This document shows, piece by piece, positions 45,116 through 54,181 of a stretch of 64,000 nt of DNA. The position numbers and the translations under genes are program-made. Each line of letters begins with the position of its first letter. The stretch's first letter is position 1. Origin of the DNA: an uncultured Gemmatimonadota bacterium (GTDB lineage Bacteria > Gemmatimonadota > Gemmatimonadetes > Gemmatimonadales > Gemmatimonadaceae); NCBI GenBank assembly GCA_903882745.1, contig CAIRYG010000007.1, positions 101,998 through 165,997 on the forward strand. Direction: 5' to 3'. The notes under the pieces were generated by a model that saw only the letters and a list, made by a program, of their open reading frames with translations, ran no database searches and was not told the DNA's origin.

Positions 45116-46177
45116 CTACGCCGACTCTGCGAGCAGCCGCGCGAGCGTTGCTTCAATATCGCTAATTGGGAGGTCGCGCATGCAACGGAAATGCCCGCGC
45201 GGGCAGACCTTTGGGCCATGGCCGTGGCAGGGACGGCAGTCGAGCGACGCCACGCCGGCTGATGCATGACGCGGCGCCAATGGCCCGAATCCGAACGCGG
45301 GGACGGTCGGGCCAAAAATCGTCAGCGTCGGCGTCCCCACCGCGGACGCGAGATGCTGGGGTGCCGAGTCGTTCGTTACGAGCGCCGCACAGCGGCGAAT
45401 CAACTCGGCCGACGCCAACAGCGTCAGGCGTCCCGTGGTGTCGAGCACAGGCTCCGCACCAGCAGCGCGCACAATCTCGGCGGCCAACGGCGCGTCGTCT
45501 TTTCCACCGATCACCACGAGCCGATACCGGTCGCGCAGCGCGGCAGCGAGGCCAGGGAAGGCGGGCCACCGCTTGGTGCCCCAGATGCTCCCCGGCGCGA
45601 GCGCAAGAAAGGGCCGATCACCAAACGGCGCCTGGCGCAGCAACTCGTCGACCACCGCGCGCTCATCTTCGCCCGGATACAGCCGCGGACGGATCCGCTC
45701 GGCATCAGGCACCGGCTCGCTGTTGCCCACCGCCAAGCGCCAGAGCCGCTCGGCGTGGTGCTGCGTGCGATCGTAGTGCACCCGCTCGGTGTAGAGCGCG
45801 CGGCCGCCCGAGCTGTCAAACCCGACCACCGCGCGCGCTCCGGTAATCCGCGCGAGCGCGGCGCTCCGGAGCGAGCCTTGGGCCAGATACGCCGCGTCGA
45901 GAGTGCGAGCAGACCCGTCGGCACGCGTCCGCAGGCCCCGACCAAATCTCCAGAGCCCCGGGAGCCCCGCGTGTGCGCCCCGCTTATCAAAAATGATGAC
46001 ATCACGCACAGCCGGGTGATGCGCGAGTAACGGCGCACCACCCGGCGTGACCACGACATCGACGGGCCCGCGCGTCGCTAACTCCGCCAACAGCGGTGTC
46101 GTCAACACGAGGTCGCCGAGGAAGCTCGTCTGAATGACCAGCGAACTGCCGCCACGAGTCGTGCGCGCGGTGCCCAC
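45116..46177 (-). CDS. Glycosyltransferase family 9 (heptosyltransferase-like)
   Basis: 353 residues of the GT9 family that adds ADP-heptose to lipopolysaccharide core. SLVIQTSFLGDLVLTTPLLAEL is the standard opening; ALAPGSIWGTKRWP and LVTNDSAPQHLASAVGTPTLTIFGPT lie in the donor lobe. FGPLAPRH and DCRPCHGHGPKVCPRGHFRCM near the end are typical Cys-containing tail features. It suggests the organism makes a heptose-containing surface glycan. The GTG start is 3 bp after the lepA stop, so translation is probably coupled. Confidence 0.88.
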   Translation of the reverse strand: MGTARTTRGGSSLVIQTSFLGDLVLTTPLLAELATRGPVDVVVTPGGAPLLAHHPAVRDVIIFDKRGAHAGLPGLWRFGRGLRTRADGSARTLDAAYLAQGSLRSAALARITGARAVVGFDSSGGRALYTERVHYDRTQHHAERLWRLAVGNSEPVPDAERIRPRLYPGEDERAVVDELLRQAPFGDRPFLALAPGSIWGTKRWPAFPGLAAALRDRYRLVVIGGKDDAPLAAEIVRAAGAEPVLDTTGRLTLLASAELIRRCAALVTNDSAPQHLASAVGTPTLTIFGPTVPAFGFGPLAPRHASAGVASLDCRPCHGHGPKVCPRGHFRCMRDLPISDIEATLARLLAESA

Positions 46178-46180
46178 GAC

Positions 46181-47977
46181 TCAGTCGACCTGCAGCACCG
46201 CGAGGAAGGCTTCCTGCGGGATCTCCACCGACCCCACGTTCTTCATGCGCTTTTTGCCTTCCTTCTGCTTCTCGAGGAGCTTTCGCTTGCGGCTGATATC
46301 GCCGCCATAGCATTTCGCGAGCACGTCCTTGCGCAGCGGTTTCACAGTCGTGCGCGCAATGACCTTCATGCCAATGGCCGCCTGAATTGCGACTTCGAAC
46401 AGCTGTCGCGGAATCAGTTCCTTGAGCTTGTCGGCGATCTTGCGGCCCCAATCGTACGACTTGTCCTCGTGGATAATCACCGAGAACGCGTCGATCGGGT
46501 CGCCGTTGATCAGCATGTCGAGCTTCACCAGCTTGCTGCGACGATAGCCGAGCATCTCGTAGTCGAGCGACGCATAGCCGCGCGAAATCGACTTGAGCTT
46601 GTCGAAGAAGTCGAGAATGATTTCGCCGAGTGGGAACTCAAAGGCAATCTCCACGCGCGCTTGATCGATGAAGTGCATCCCCTTGTACTCGCCGCGCCGC
46701 TCGGTGCCTAGCGTCATGATCGGTCCGATGTAGTCGGACGGCGCCATGATGCGGGCCTTCACGTAGGGCTCTTCCACCCAATCGATGACGCTCGCGGGCG
46801 GCATCAGCGCGGGGTTCTCCACGAGGAACTCGGTACCGTCGGTCTTGAAGACGTGGTATTCCACGCTCGGCACCGTCGTGACAAGATCCAAGTCAAACTC
46901 GCGCTCGAGCCGCTCCTGCACGATTTCCATGTGCAACAGCCCGAGGAAACCACAGCGGAAGCCGAAGCCAAGCGCGGTGGACGTTTCGGGCTCGTAATGC
47001 AGCGACGCGTCGTTGAGTTGCAGCTTCTCGAGCGCGTCGCGGAGTTCTTCGTACTGCTGCGTGTCGGTGGGGTACACGCCGGCGAACACAAACGACTTCA
47101 CCGCCTGATAGCCGGGCAGCGGGTCCTTGGCGTTGTTCTCGGCGTCAAACACAGTGTCGCCCGCGCGCGTCTCCTTGACCGAGCGCACACTCGCCACGAT
47201 GTAGCCCACTTCGCCGGCCCCGAGCGCGTTCGTCGGCACCTGACGGAGCTGGTTGTAGCCCACTTCTGCAACTTCGTAAACCGCGTCGTTGGCGCCGAAG
47301 GTAATTTTGGTCCCCTTCTTGATAGTGCCGTCAACCACGCGGATGCTCGGGATCGCGCCGCGGTATTTGTCGTAGTACGAGTCGTACACCAGGGCGCGGA
47401 GCGGCGCGTCGGGATTCCCCTTCGGCGCTGGCACCTTCTTGACGACTTCTTCGAGCAGTTCGGGAACGCCGAGTCCTTCCTTGGCGCTCACGAGGAGGAT
47501 GTCCTCCGGGGCGCAGCCGAGGAGGTCGACCACTTCCTGGCGCCGCTTTTCGGGCTCGGCGCCGGGGAGGTCGATCTTGTTGAGAATCGGGATAATCTCG
47601 AGTCCCGCGTCCATCGCGAGGAACAGGTTCGAGAGCGTCTGGGCCTGGATCCCCTGCGACGCGTCGACCACGAGCACCGCCCCTTCGCAGGCGGCGAGGG
47701 AGCGCGAGACTTCATAGGTGAAGTCCACGTGCCCTGGTGTGTCGATCAGGTTCAGCTCGTACGTGATCCCGTCCTTGGCGTCGTAGCTCATGCGGACGGC
47801 GTTGAGCTTGATCGTGATCCCGCGCTCGCGCTCGAGGTCCAGGGTGTCGAGCACCTGGGCCTTCATTTCCCGCTTCTGTAGCATACCCGTGGCCTCGATC
47901 ATGCGGTCCGCGAGCGTGGACTTGCCATGATCGATATGGGCGACAATACAGAAGTTGCGGATACGGTCGAGCTGCAC
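46181..47977 (-). CDS. lepA: Elongation factor 4 (LepA)
   Basis: 598 residues, the normal length. A translational GTPase that binds ribosomes and can back-translocate tRNAs. G1 is AHIDHGKST (about 13-21), G3 [12 protein letters not shown]4 LNKIDLPGA. The LepA-specific C-terminal domain is present ([23 protein letters not shown]). GTG 47977 ([16 protein letters not shown]) was chosen; the frame extends 24 codons upstream but that part is not LepA-like and contains the TATATT at 48016-48021 that may be the -10. It heads the long operon that runs to at least 41363. Confidence 0.97.
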   Translation of the reverse strand: MQLDRIRNFCIVAHIDHGKSTLADRMIEATGMLQKREMKAQVLDTLDLERERGITIKLNAVRMSYDAKDGITYELNLIDTPGHVDFTYEVSRSLAACEGAVLVVDASQGIQAQTLSNLFLAMDAGLEIIPILNKIDLPGAEPEKRRQEVVDLLGCAPEDILLVSAKEGLGVPELLEEVVKKVPAPKGNPDAPLRALVYDSYYDKYRGAIPSIRVVDGTIKKGTKITFGANDAVYEVAEVGYNQLRQVPTNALGAGEVGYIVASVRSVKETRAGDTVFDAENNAKDPLPGYQAVKSFVFAGVYPTDTQQYEELRDALEKLQLNDASLHYEPETSTALGFGFRCGFLGLLHMEIVQERLEREFDLDLVTTVPSVEYHVFKTDGTEFLVENPALMPPASVIDWVEEPYVKARIMAPSDYIGPIMTLGTERRGEYKGMHFIDQARVEIAFEFPLGEIILDFFDKLKSISRGYASLDYEMLGYRRSKLVKLDMLINGDPIDAFSVIIHEDKSYDWGRKIADKLKELIPRQLFEVAIQAAIGMKVIARTTVKPLRKDVLAKCYGGDISRKRKLLEKQKEGKKRMKNVGSVEIPQEAFLAVLQVD

Positions 47978-48015
47978 AGTGGGTCGGGATTCGGGACGGT
48001 TCTGGGCTAGCCTTC

Positions 48016-48021
48016 TAATAT
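48016..48021 (-). promoter_or_regulatory. Possible -10 (TATATT) of the lepA operon
   Basis: Minus strand TATATT about 38 bp before the lepA GTG, implying a leader of about 30 nt. No convincing -35 is seen. The 140-bp gap between lepA and the divergent DUF58 gene shows no other gene or strong hairpin. Confidence 0.4.
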
Positions 48022-48117
48022 AGCTGGGCCGTGCGCGATTCCGTACCATCGCGAACTTAATGACACACCGCCCCCTAGAGCCCCCATTCCCCCAGCACTA
48101 CCTTTAGCGGGCTACCA

Positions 48118-49029
48118 ATGGCCGATCCCAAGAAGCGCGCTGACCTCGTCGACCCGTCCTCGCTTGCCGCCCTCGGGCGGATCGAGGTTATTGCGCGTTG
48201 GGTTGTGGAAGGATTCCTGATGGGGCTGCACAAGTCGCCCCGCAAAGGATTCTCCGTCGAGTTCGCCGAACATCGCTCCTATCAGCCCGGCGACGACCTC
48301 CGCTATCTCGACTGGCGTGTGGTGGCGCGCGCCGACAAGTGGCTGATCAAGCAGTTCGAGGAGGAGACCAACCTCCGCGCCACAGTCGTGCTCGACGTCT
48401 CCAAGTCCATGCACTGGACCGGCTCCCCCGAGCGCATCACCAAGCTCGCCTACGCCGAACGGGTCGCCGCCGCCGTGGCTTGGTTGCTGCTCCGCCAGCG
48501 CGACGCCGTCGGGCTCATCCGCTTCGACGACCAAGTGCGCACGGTCATTCCTCCCCGGGCCCGCTCGGTGCAGTGGCGCCGCATTATCGACGCGCTCGAC
48601 GACCCCGGGGCAGGGAAAGGCTCCGACGGGCCCGGCGCGCTCATGCAAGCGGCCCGCATGATCACGCGCCCCGGGATGGTGGTGGTAATCTCCGATCTGC
48701 TCGTCAACGAAGACGAAATGCAGTCGGCCATCGCGACCCTTCGCGCCATCGGCCACGACGTCACCGTGCTCCATATCATGGACCCCGCAGAACGTGACCT
48801 CGGCGTCGCACGCAGCGAGGCCGACCTCGTCGATACCGAGACGTCGCAGGTCGTCAACGCCATGGTGAGTGAGATGCGCCCCGCGTATCGCGACACGGTC
48901 CTCGCCGCCATCGAAGAATGGCGGGGCCGCTGCGCCGCTAGCGGCGCCTCATATGAAGTGGTCTACACCGACCAGCCATACGGCATCGGGCTTCGTCGCG
49001 CCTTCGCGTCACGTCAGGCGCTGCCGTGA
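48118..49029 (+). CDS. DUF58 domain protein (vWA-like, MoxR-associated type)
   Basis: 303 residues. FSVEFAEHRSYQPGDDLRYLDWR is the DUF58 signature, leading into a von Willebrand A-like fold: TVVLDVSKSMHWTG is the DxSxS metal site, and MVVVISDLLVNEDEM a later strand. Such proteins usually work with a MoxR AAA ATPase and vWA membrane proteins (BatA) in envelope stress or metal insertion; here no moxR is present in the window. It overlaps the next gene by 4 bp and heads the plus-strand run to pdxA. Confidence 0.9.
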   Translation: MADPKKRADLVDPSSLAALGRIEVIARWVVEGFLMGLHKSPRKGFSVEFAEHRSYQPGDDLRYLDWRVVARADKWLIKQFEEETNLRATVVLDVSKSMHWTGSPERITKLAYAERVAAAVAWLLLRQRDAVGLIRFDDQVRTVIPPRARSVQWRRIIDALDDPGAGKGSDGPGALMQAARMITRPGMVVVISDLLVNEDEMQSAIATLRAIGHDVTVLHIMDPAERDLGVARSEADLVDTETSQVVNAMVSEMRPAYRDTVLAAIEEWRGRCAASGASYEVVYTDQPYGIGLRRAFASRQALP

Positions 49030-50849
49030 ACTTTCTTGCCCCCTTTGCGCTGCTGCTCGCGGGAGCAGCCGCGGTCCCGCTGGTGCTCCACCTCCTCCGC
49101 CGTCGGCAAGGCGAGAAAGTGGATTTCCCGGCCATGCGCTATTTGCTGCGCGCGCAGAAGGAGCATTCCAGCGAACTGCGACTCCGGAACATGCTGCTCA
49201 TGTTCCTGCGCATCGCCGCCGTGCTCGCCTTTGCCCTCGCCGCCGCGCGCCCGCTCGGACGGCTCTCGGCGGGTGGTCATGCCCCGACCGCGCTCGCGAT
49301 TGTGCTCGACAACTCGCTGTCGACGTCGGTGGTTGTAGAAGGGGCGCCGGTGCTCGCGCGACTCAAGGACGCCGCTCGCTCCGCCGTCGACCGCGCGGCC
49401 ACGGGTGATCGACTCTGGCTGATTACCGCCGACGGACGCGTCGTTGGCGGAAGCGCGAGCGCCGTGCGCACAGCGCTCGATCGCCTCGAACCGCTCTCCG
49501 GTGCGGGCGATCTTCCCACCGCCGTGCGCCACGCGGTCGCGCTCGTGCGCGGCTCGGGTATTCCCGCGCGACAGGTCGCGATCCTCACCGATGCGCAGGC
49601 CACCGCCTGGGACGCCGATGTACCGCTCGAAGGGGTGTCGGCAACCGTCTTTGCTCCCACGCTGAATCCGCCGCGCAATCGCGCCGTGGTGCGCGCCACG
49701 CCTGAGCCTGCGCACTGGACCCCGCGCGGCGCCGTGCGCGCGGCCACCAGCGCCACCGACTCCACCACCTTCCGCGTCATGATCGGCGCCCGTGCCGCGG
49801 CACGCGGCACCGCACCGCCAGGCACCGACATCGTGGTCCGCTTGGATCCGGTGGAGCGTGGGTGGTTCGCCGGTGCCGTCGAACTCGAACCGGACGAGCT
49901 GCGCGGCGACGACGTCCGCTGGTTCGCCGTCCACGTTGGCGCAGCCCCGGCGGTCACCGCCGATCCCTCCGCGGGTCCTTTCGCGCGCACCGCGCTCGAC
50001 GCACTGGTCCAAGACAATCGCGTCGCCCCTGGTTCGGCTATCGCCATCACCGGTGCCGAAGCGGCGCGCACGCCCGCGTTGATCTTTGCCCCCACCGATC
50101 CGGTGCAACTCGCCACGGCGAATCGTGCACTGGAGCGCGCGGGCATCCCCTGGAAGTTCGGCGCGCTGCGCACAGGCCCGGCGGCGGTAAAGGGTGCGGG
50201 ACTCGCGAATGTGAACGCCCTCAAGTGGTACGCGCTCGAAGCGCGTGGCACCGACGCTGGCGCGGCCGCCGACACCCTCGCCACCGTCGGCGGCGACCTC
50301 TGGGCCGTCGCGGGTAATGGCTATGTGCTCGTGGCATCACCGCTCGCCGTCGACGGCACCGATCTCCCCCTCCGCGCGAGTTGGGTCCCCTGGCTCGGCA
50401 CCGCCATCGCGAGTCACCTCTCGGGCGACGCCGGCGCAGTGACCGATGCAACGCCCGGCCTGCTCGTGGCGCGCCCGGTGTGGGCGCGTGAGCTCGAAGC
50501 GCCCGATGGCTCGCGCATCCCCGCCCGCGACGCCCGCATTGCCGCGCCGGCTCGCCCGGGCGTCTACTTCTGGCTGCGCGGCGCCACACGCTCCGCAGCG
50601 CTCGTTGTAAATCCGGAAATCAAAGAGAGCGACCTCGCGCGCATGCCAATGCCCGCGCTGCAGGCGCGCTTCACCGGCACGTCGGTGGTGGTCAACAGCG
50701 CGGCGGCAAAGTTCACCGCCACCGCCTTCGCGGTCTCGGGCAGTCGCGCGCTCGACGGTCTGCTCGTGCTGCTTGGTCTCATACTGCTCGTCGCCGAGGC
50801 GTTCGTCACGCGCGGCCGCGGTGGAGAGAGCGTCGAAGGCGCGGCATAA
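49026..50849 (+). CDS. BatA-type membrane protein with vWA-like domain
   Basis: 607 residues. The N-terminus (NFLAPFALLLAGAAAVPLVLHLL, then RRRQGEKVDFPAMRYL) is the BatA N-terminal hydrophobic motif. A second membrane segment follows near 58-76. ALAIVLDNSLSTSVVV is a vWA-like DxSxS strand. A long Ala/Val-rich periplasmic-type region leads to a C-terminal membrane anchor (LLVLLGLILLVAEAFV). It pairs with the DUF58 protein by a 4-bp overlap; mfd starts 2 bp after its stop. Function in the family is poorly known. Confidence 0.85.
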   Translation: MNFLAPFALLLAGAAAVPLVLHLLRRRQGEKVDFPAMRYLLRAQKEHSSELRLRNMLLMFLRIAAVLAFALAAARPLGRLSAGGHAPTALAIVLDNSLSTSVVVEGAPVLARLKDAARSAVDRAATGDRLWLITADGRVVGGSASAVRTALDRLEPLSGAGDLPTAVRHAVALVRGSGIPARQVAILTDAQATAWDADVPLEGVSATVFAPTLNPPRNRAVVRATPEPAHWTPRGAVRAATSATDSTTFRVMIGARAAARGTAPPGTDIVVRLDPVERGWFAGAVELEPDELRGDDVRWFAVHVGAAPAVTADPSAGPFARTALDALVQDNRVAPGSAIAITGAEAARTPALIFAPTDPVQLATANRALERAGIPWKFGALRTGPAAVKGAGLANVNALKWYALEARGTDAGAAADTLATVGGDLWAVAGNGYVLVASPLAVDGTDLPLRASWVPWLGTAIASHLSGDAGAVTDATPGLLVARPVWARELEAPDGSRIPARDARIAAPARPGVYFWLRGATRSAALVVNPEIKESDLARMPMPALQARFTGTSVVVNSAAAKFTATAFAVSGSRALDGLLVLLGLILLVAEAFVTRGRGGESVEGAA

Positions 50850-50851
50850 GG

Positions 50852-53800
50852 GTGGCACTTCCGACGATTATCGAGCGCTTCACCGCGCTCCCCGCATTCA
50901 CTCAACTGATCGCCGCGATGCCCGACTCGCGCGCGGTTACGCACGTCGCGGGGCTCTCCGGATCGTCTGACGCCGTGCTGGTTGCCGCGCTCGCCGAGCG
51001 TGAGCAGAACCGGTTGATCGTCGTCGTGACCGATCAACTCAGCGACGCCGAACGCTGGCTCGCCGACCTCGAATCGATCGTCGGACGCGATGGCATCTCG
51101 CTCTACCCGCCGCGCGAAGGGTTCGGCGAAGTCGAGCCGCATGCAGAAGTTGCCGGCGAACGGGTCGAGACGTTGGAGCGGATGACGCGCGGCGGCGTGC
51201 GCATTCTGCTCACCACCGCACGCGCGGTGCTCGAGCGCACCCGCGTTCCCGAGGCCCTCGCCGCGGCGCGACTCGAACTCCGTCGCGGACAAGTGTGGCG
51301 CCTCGAGACGCTCACCGATCATCTCGTATCGGTCGGCTTCGAACAGGTGGAAATGGTCGAGGACGTCGCGCAGTTCGCCGTGCGCGGCGGCATTGTGGAC
51401 GTCTACGGATTCGGCATGGCCGAGCCGGTGCGCTTGGAGTTTTGGGGCGACGACCTCACCGAGTTGCGCCACTTTGATCTCGCCACGCAGCGCACCACGC
51501 GTCCCACCGAGATGGCGCTCGTGCTTCCCGTGGACGTGCGCGGTGACGACGCATACGCCGAAAAGTTCGAGCGCAGCACCCTCACGGCGCTCTGGCCGCC
51601 CGAGACGTTGGTCATTGCGCCGCGCAACGTGCACATCGCGCCGGAGATGCAGCGCACCTGGGACGAAGCGGCGCATCATCTGGACGTCGCACGTCGTCGT
51701 GGTGAGGATGTCTCGACGCGCGACGCACTCTATCAAGCGCCCGACGACGCCCTCCGCACGCTGAACAGGTTCGCCACCCTCTCGCTCTACGAAGCGCCGC
51801 CGGAAGGGCCGTCGATCGTCAACTTCCCGCTTCGGCGCCCGGAGACGATCGACCGCGACATGAATCGCCTCTCGGCGCTCGTCCGCGGCCCCACGCCAAC
51901 GCTGATCCTCTGCGACAACGCGGGACAAGCCGAGCGCCTCGAAGAGCTGCTCAACGAGGGCAAACGCGGCGCGTCAACCGCCATGCTCGCCATCGGTGCG
52001 CTGGGCGGCGGCTTCGTGATCCCCGCCGTCGGTGACGAACCCGGACTCCGCGTTCTCACCGACCACGAGATCTTCCGCCGCGAACGCCGGATCCGCCGCG
52101 CGCGCCGCTACGCCAGTGGCGCCGCCATCGAAGCGATCACCGCGCTCAAGTCGGGCGACTTCGTCGTGCACCTCGAGCACGGCGTGGGTATCTACCGCGG
52201 ACTCTCCACGATTTTCCAAGGCGAGACCACACTCGAAGTGATCGTGATCGAGTACGAGGGGGGCGACAAGCTCAACGTCCCGCTCTACCGCCTCGATCAA
52301 GTGGAACGGTTCCGCGCGGTCGGTGACGTCGACGAAGATGCGCCCCCGCCACGCCTCCACAAACTGGGCGGCACCAAGTGGAAGCAGCAGCGGGACCGCA
52401 CGCGCGGCGCGATTCAGGAGCTCACAGTGGAGCTCCTGGATCTGTACGCGCGCCGCAAAGTCGCGAGCCGGCCGCCGCATAATCCCGATGGTGCTTGGCA
52501 GCGGCAGCTCGAGTCGAGTTTCCTCTTTGAGGACACCCCCGATCAGCGGAAAGCCACCGAGGATGTGCGCAACGATATGGAAGGCGCACGCCCCATGGAT
52601 CGCCTGCTCGTTGGCGATGTCGGCTACGGCAAAACAGAAATCGCCGTGCGCGCCGCCTTCAAAGCGGTGCAGAGCGGGCGGCAGGTTGCGGTGCTTGTCC
52701 CCACCACCGTGCTCGCCGAACAACACGCCCGCACCTTCGGCGACCGGTTCGCCGACTTCCCCGTGCGCGTCGAAGTCATGAGCCGCTTCCAGTCCGCCAA
52801 GGACACCAAGGAAGTGCTCAAAGATCTCAAAGACCACAAAGTCGACGTGGTGATCGGCACGCATCGCCTGCTGAGTAAGGATGTCCACTTTGCCGCACTG
52901 GGCCTGATCATCGTCGACGAAGAGCACCGCTTTGGCGTGAAGCACAAAGAGCGCCTCAAGCAGCTCAAGCTCGAGACGGACGTGCTCACCCTGACCGCGA
53001 CGCCGATCCCGCGCACGCTGCATCTCTCGCTCGCCGGCCTGCGCGACATGACGCTCATGCAGACCCCGCCGCGCGACCGCTCGCCGGTCATCACCTTTGT
53101 CGAGCCCTGGGACGACGGGCTCATTGAAGAGGGGATCACCCGCGAGCTCGACCGCGGCGGCCAAGTGTTCTTCGTGCACAATCGCGTCGAGACCATTGAG
53201 GCGATCGCTGATCACGTGCGCCGAGTCGTCCCTCGCGCCCGGGTCGCGGTGGGACATGGGCAGATGCACGGCCACGAACTCGAAAAAGTCATGGCGTCCT
53301 TCGTCTCGGGCGCCGTCGACGTGCTCGTCTCGACCCTGATTGTCGAAAGCGGGCTCGACGTCCCCAACGCGAACACGATGTTCGTGAATCGCGCCGACCA
53401 CTTGGGGCTCGCGCAGCTCTACCAGCTGCGTGGTCGCGTAGGACGCTCGCATCGCCGCGCCTTCTGCTACCTCATGGTCCCAGATCGGGTGGACCTAGAC
53501 GCCGAACGCCGCCTCAAGGTCCTCGAACACCACACCGAGCTGGGTGCGGGCTACCGCGTGGCCCTCAAAGACATGGAACTGCGCGGGGCGGGGAACCTCC
53601 TCGGCCCGGAACAGTCGGGGTTCGTCACGGCCGTCGGGTTCGACCTGTATCTCCGGATGCTCGACGAGACAGTCAAACGGGTCATGCGCGGCGACAAAGC
53701 CCCACCGCCCCCGCCGGCCGACGTCTCCCTCGACGTGCCGGCCTTCATTCCCGACGACTATATCCCGAGCGCCGACGCCAAACTCGACGTCTACCGCCGC

Positions 53801-54157
53801 CTGAGCGCCATTGCCGAGGTCGGCGCCATCGACGACGTCCGCGACGAAGTCCGCGACCGATTCGGCGCCCTCCCCCCGGCCGCCGAGGCCTTTTTCCACG
53901 TCTCGCGCCTGCGCCTGATCGGCGGGGCGATCGGGGTCGAGGGAATCCTGGTGCGCGGCGACGAAGCCCGTGTTACCTTTCACGGCTCTGCGCTTCCACG
54001 TATGAAACCGCTGTCCGCTGCCTTCCGGGACGTGCAGTTTCAGGTGGATGTGCGGCGCGTGCAGCCGCTGTCGCTCAAGCTCACGCGACTGGGTGGATCG
54101 CCCCTCCTCGAGGGGTTGGTTCGAGCCCTGCGATCAATTGTGTCCGAGGAACGGTAG
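50852..54157 (+). CDS. mfd: Transcription-repair coupling factor Mfd
   Basis: 1101 residues, GTG start. Mfd pushes stalled RNA polymerase off lesions and recruits UvrA. Order: UvrB-like N-terminal part, a CarD-like RNA-polymerase interaction domain (about 430-500, GDFVVHLEHGVGIYRGL), superfamily 2 translocase with LLVGDVGYGKTEIAVRAA (about 587-600) and IIVDEEHRFG (about 687), the second RecA lobe ending QLRGRVGRSHRRAFCYL, and a TRCF C-terminal domain. It functions with uvrA of this window, 30 kb away. It is 2 bp from the BatA-like gene, so it shares that transcript. Confidence 0.97.
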   Translation: MALPTIIERFTALPAFTQLIAAMPDSRAVTHVAGLSGSSDAVLVAALAEREQNRLIVVVTDQLSDAERWLADLESIVGRDGISLYPPREGFGEVEPHAEVAGERVETLERMTRGGVRILLTTARAVLERTRVPEALAAARLELRRGQVWRLETLTDHLVSVGFEQVEMVEDVAQFAVRGGIVDVYGFGMAEPVRLEFWGDDLTELRHFDLATQRTTRPTEMALVLPVDVRGDDAYAEKFERSTLTALWPPETLVIAPRNVHIAPEMQRTWDEAAHHLDVARRRGEDVSTRDALYQAPDDALRTLNRFATLSLYEAPPEGPSIVNFPLRRPETIDRDMNRLSALVRGPTPTLILCDNAGQAERLEELLNEGKRGASTAMLAIGALGGGFVIPAVGDEPGLRVLTDHEIFRRERRIRRARRYASGAAIEAITALKSGDFVVHLEHGVGIYRGLSTIFQGETTLEVIVIEYEGGDKLNVPLYRLDQVERFRAVGDVDEDAPPPRLHKLGGTKWKQQRDRTRGAIQELTVELLDLYARRKVASRPPHNPDGAWQRQLESSFLFEDTPDQRKATEDVRNDMEGARPMDRLLVGDVGYGKTEIAVRAAFKAVQSGRQVAVLVPTTVLAEQHARTFGDRFADFPVRVEVMSRFQSAKDTKEVLKDLKDHKVDVVIGTHRLLSKDVHFAALGLIIVDEEHRFGVKHKERLKQLKLETDVLTLTATPIPRTLHLSLAGLRDMTLMQTPPRDRSPVITFVEPWDDGLIEEGITRELDRGGQVFFVHNRVETIEAIADHVRRVVPRARVAVGHGQMHGHELEKVMASFVSGAVDVLVSTLIVESGLDVPNANTMFVNRADHLGLAQLYQLRGRVGRSHRRAFCYLMVPDRVDLDAERRLKVLEHHTELGAGYRVALKDMELRGAGNLLGPEQSGFVTAVGFDLYLRMLDETVKRVMRGDKAPPPPPADVSLDVPAFIPDDYIPSADAKLDVYRRLSAIAEVGAIDDVRDEVRDRFGALPPAAEAFFHVSRLRLIGGAIGVEGILVRGDEARVTFHGSALPRMKPLSAAFRDVQFQVDVRRVQPLSLKLTRLGGSPLLEGLVRALRSIVSEER

Positions 54158-54181
54158 AGTACTAGCTCCACCGTTCGTAGT

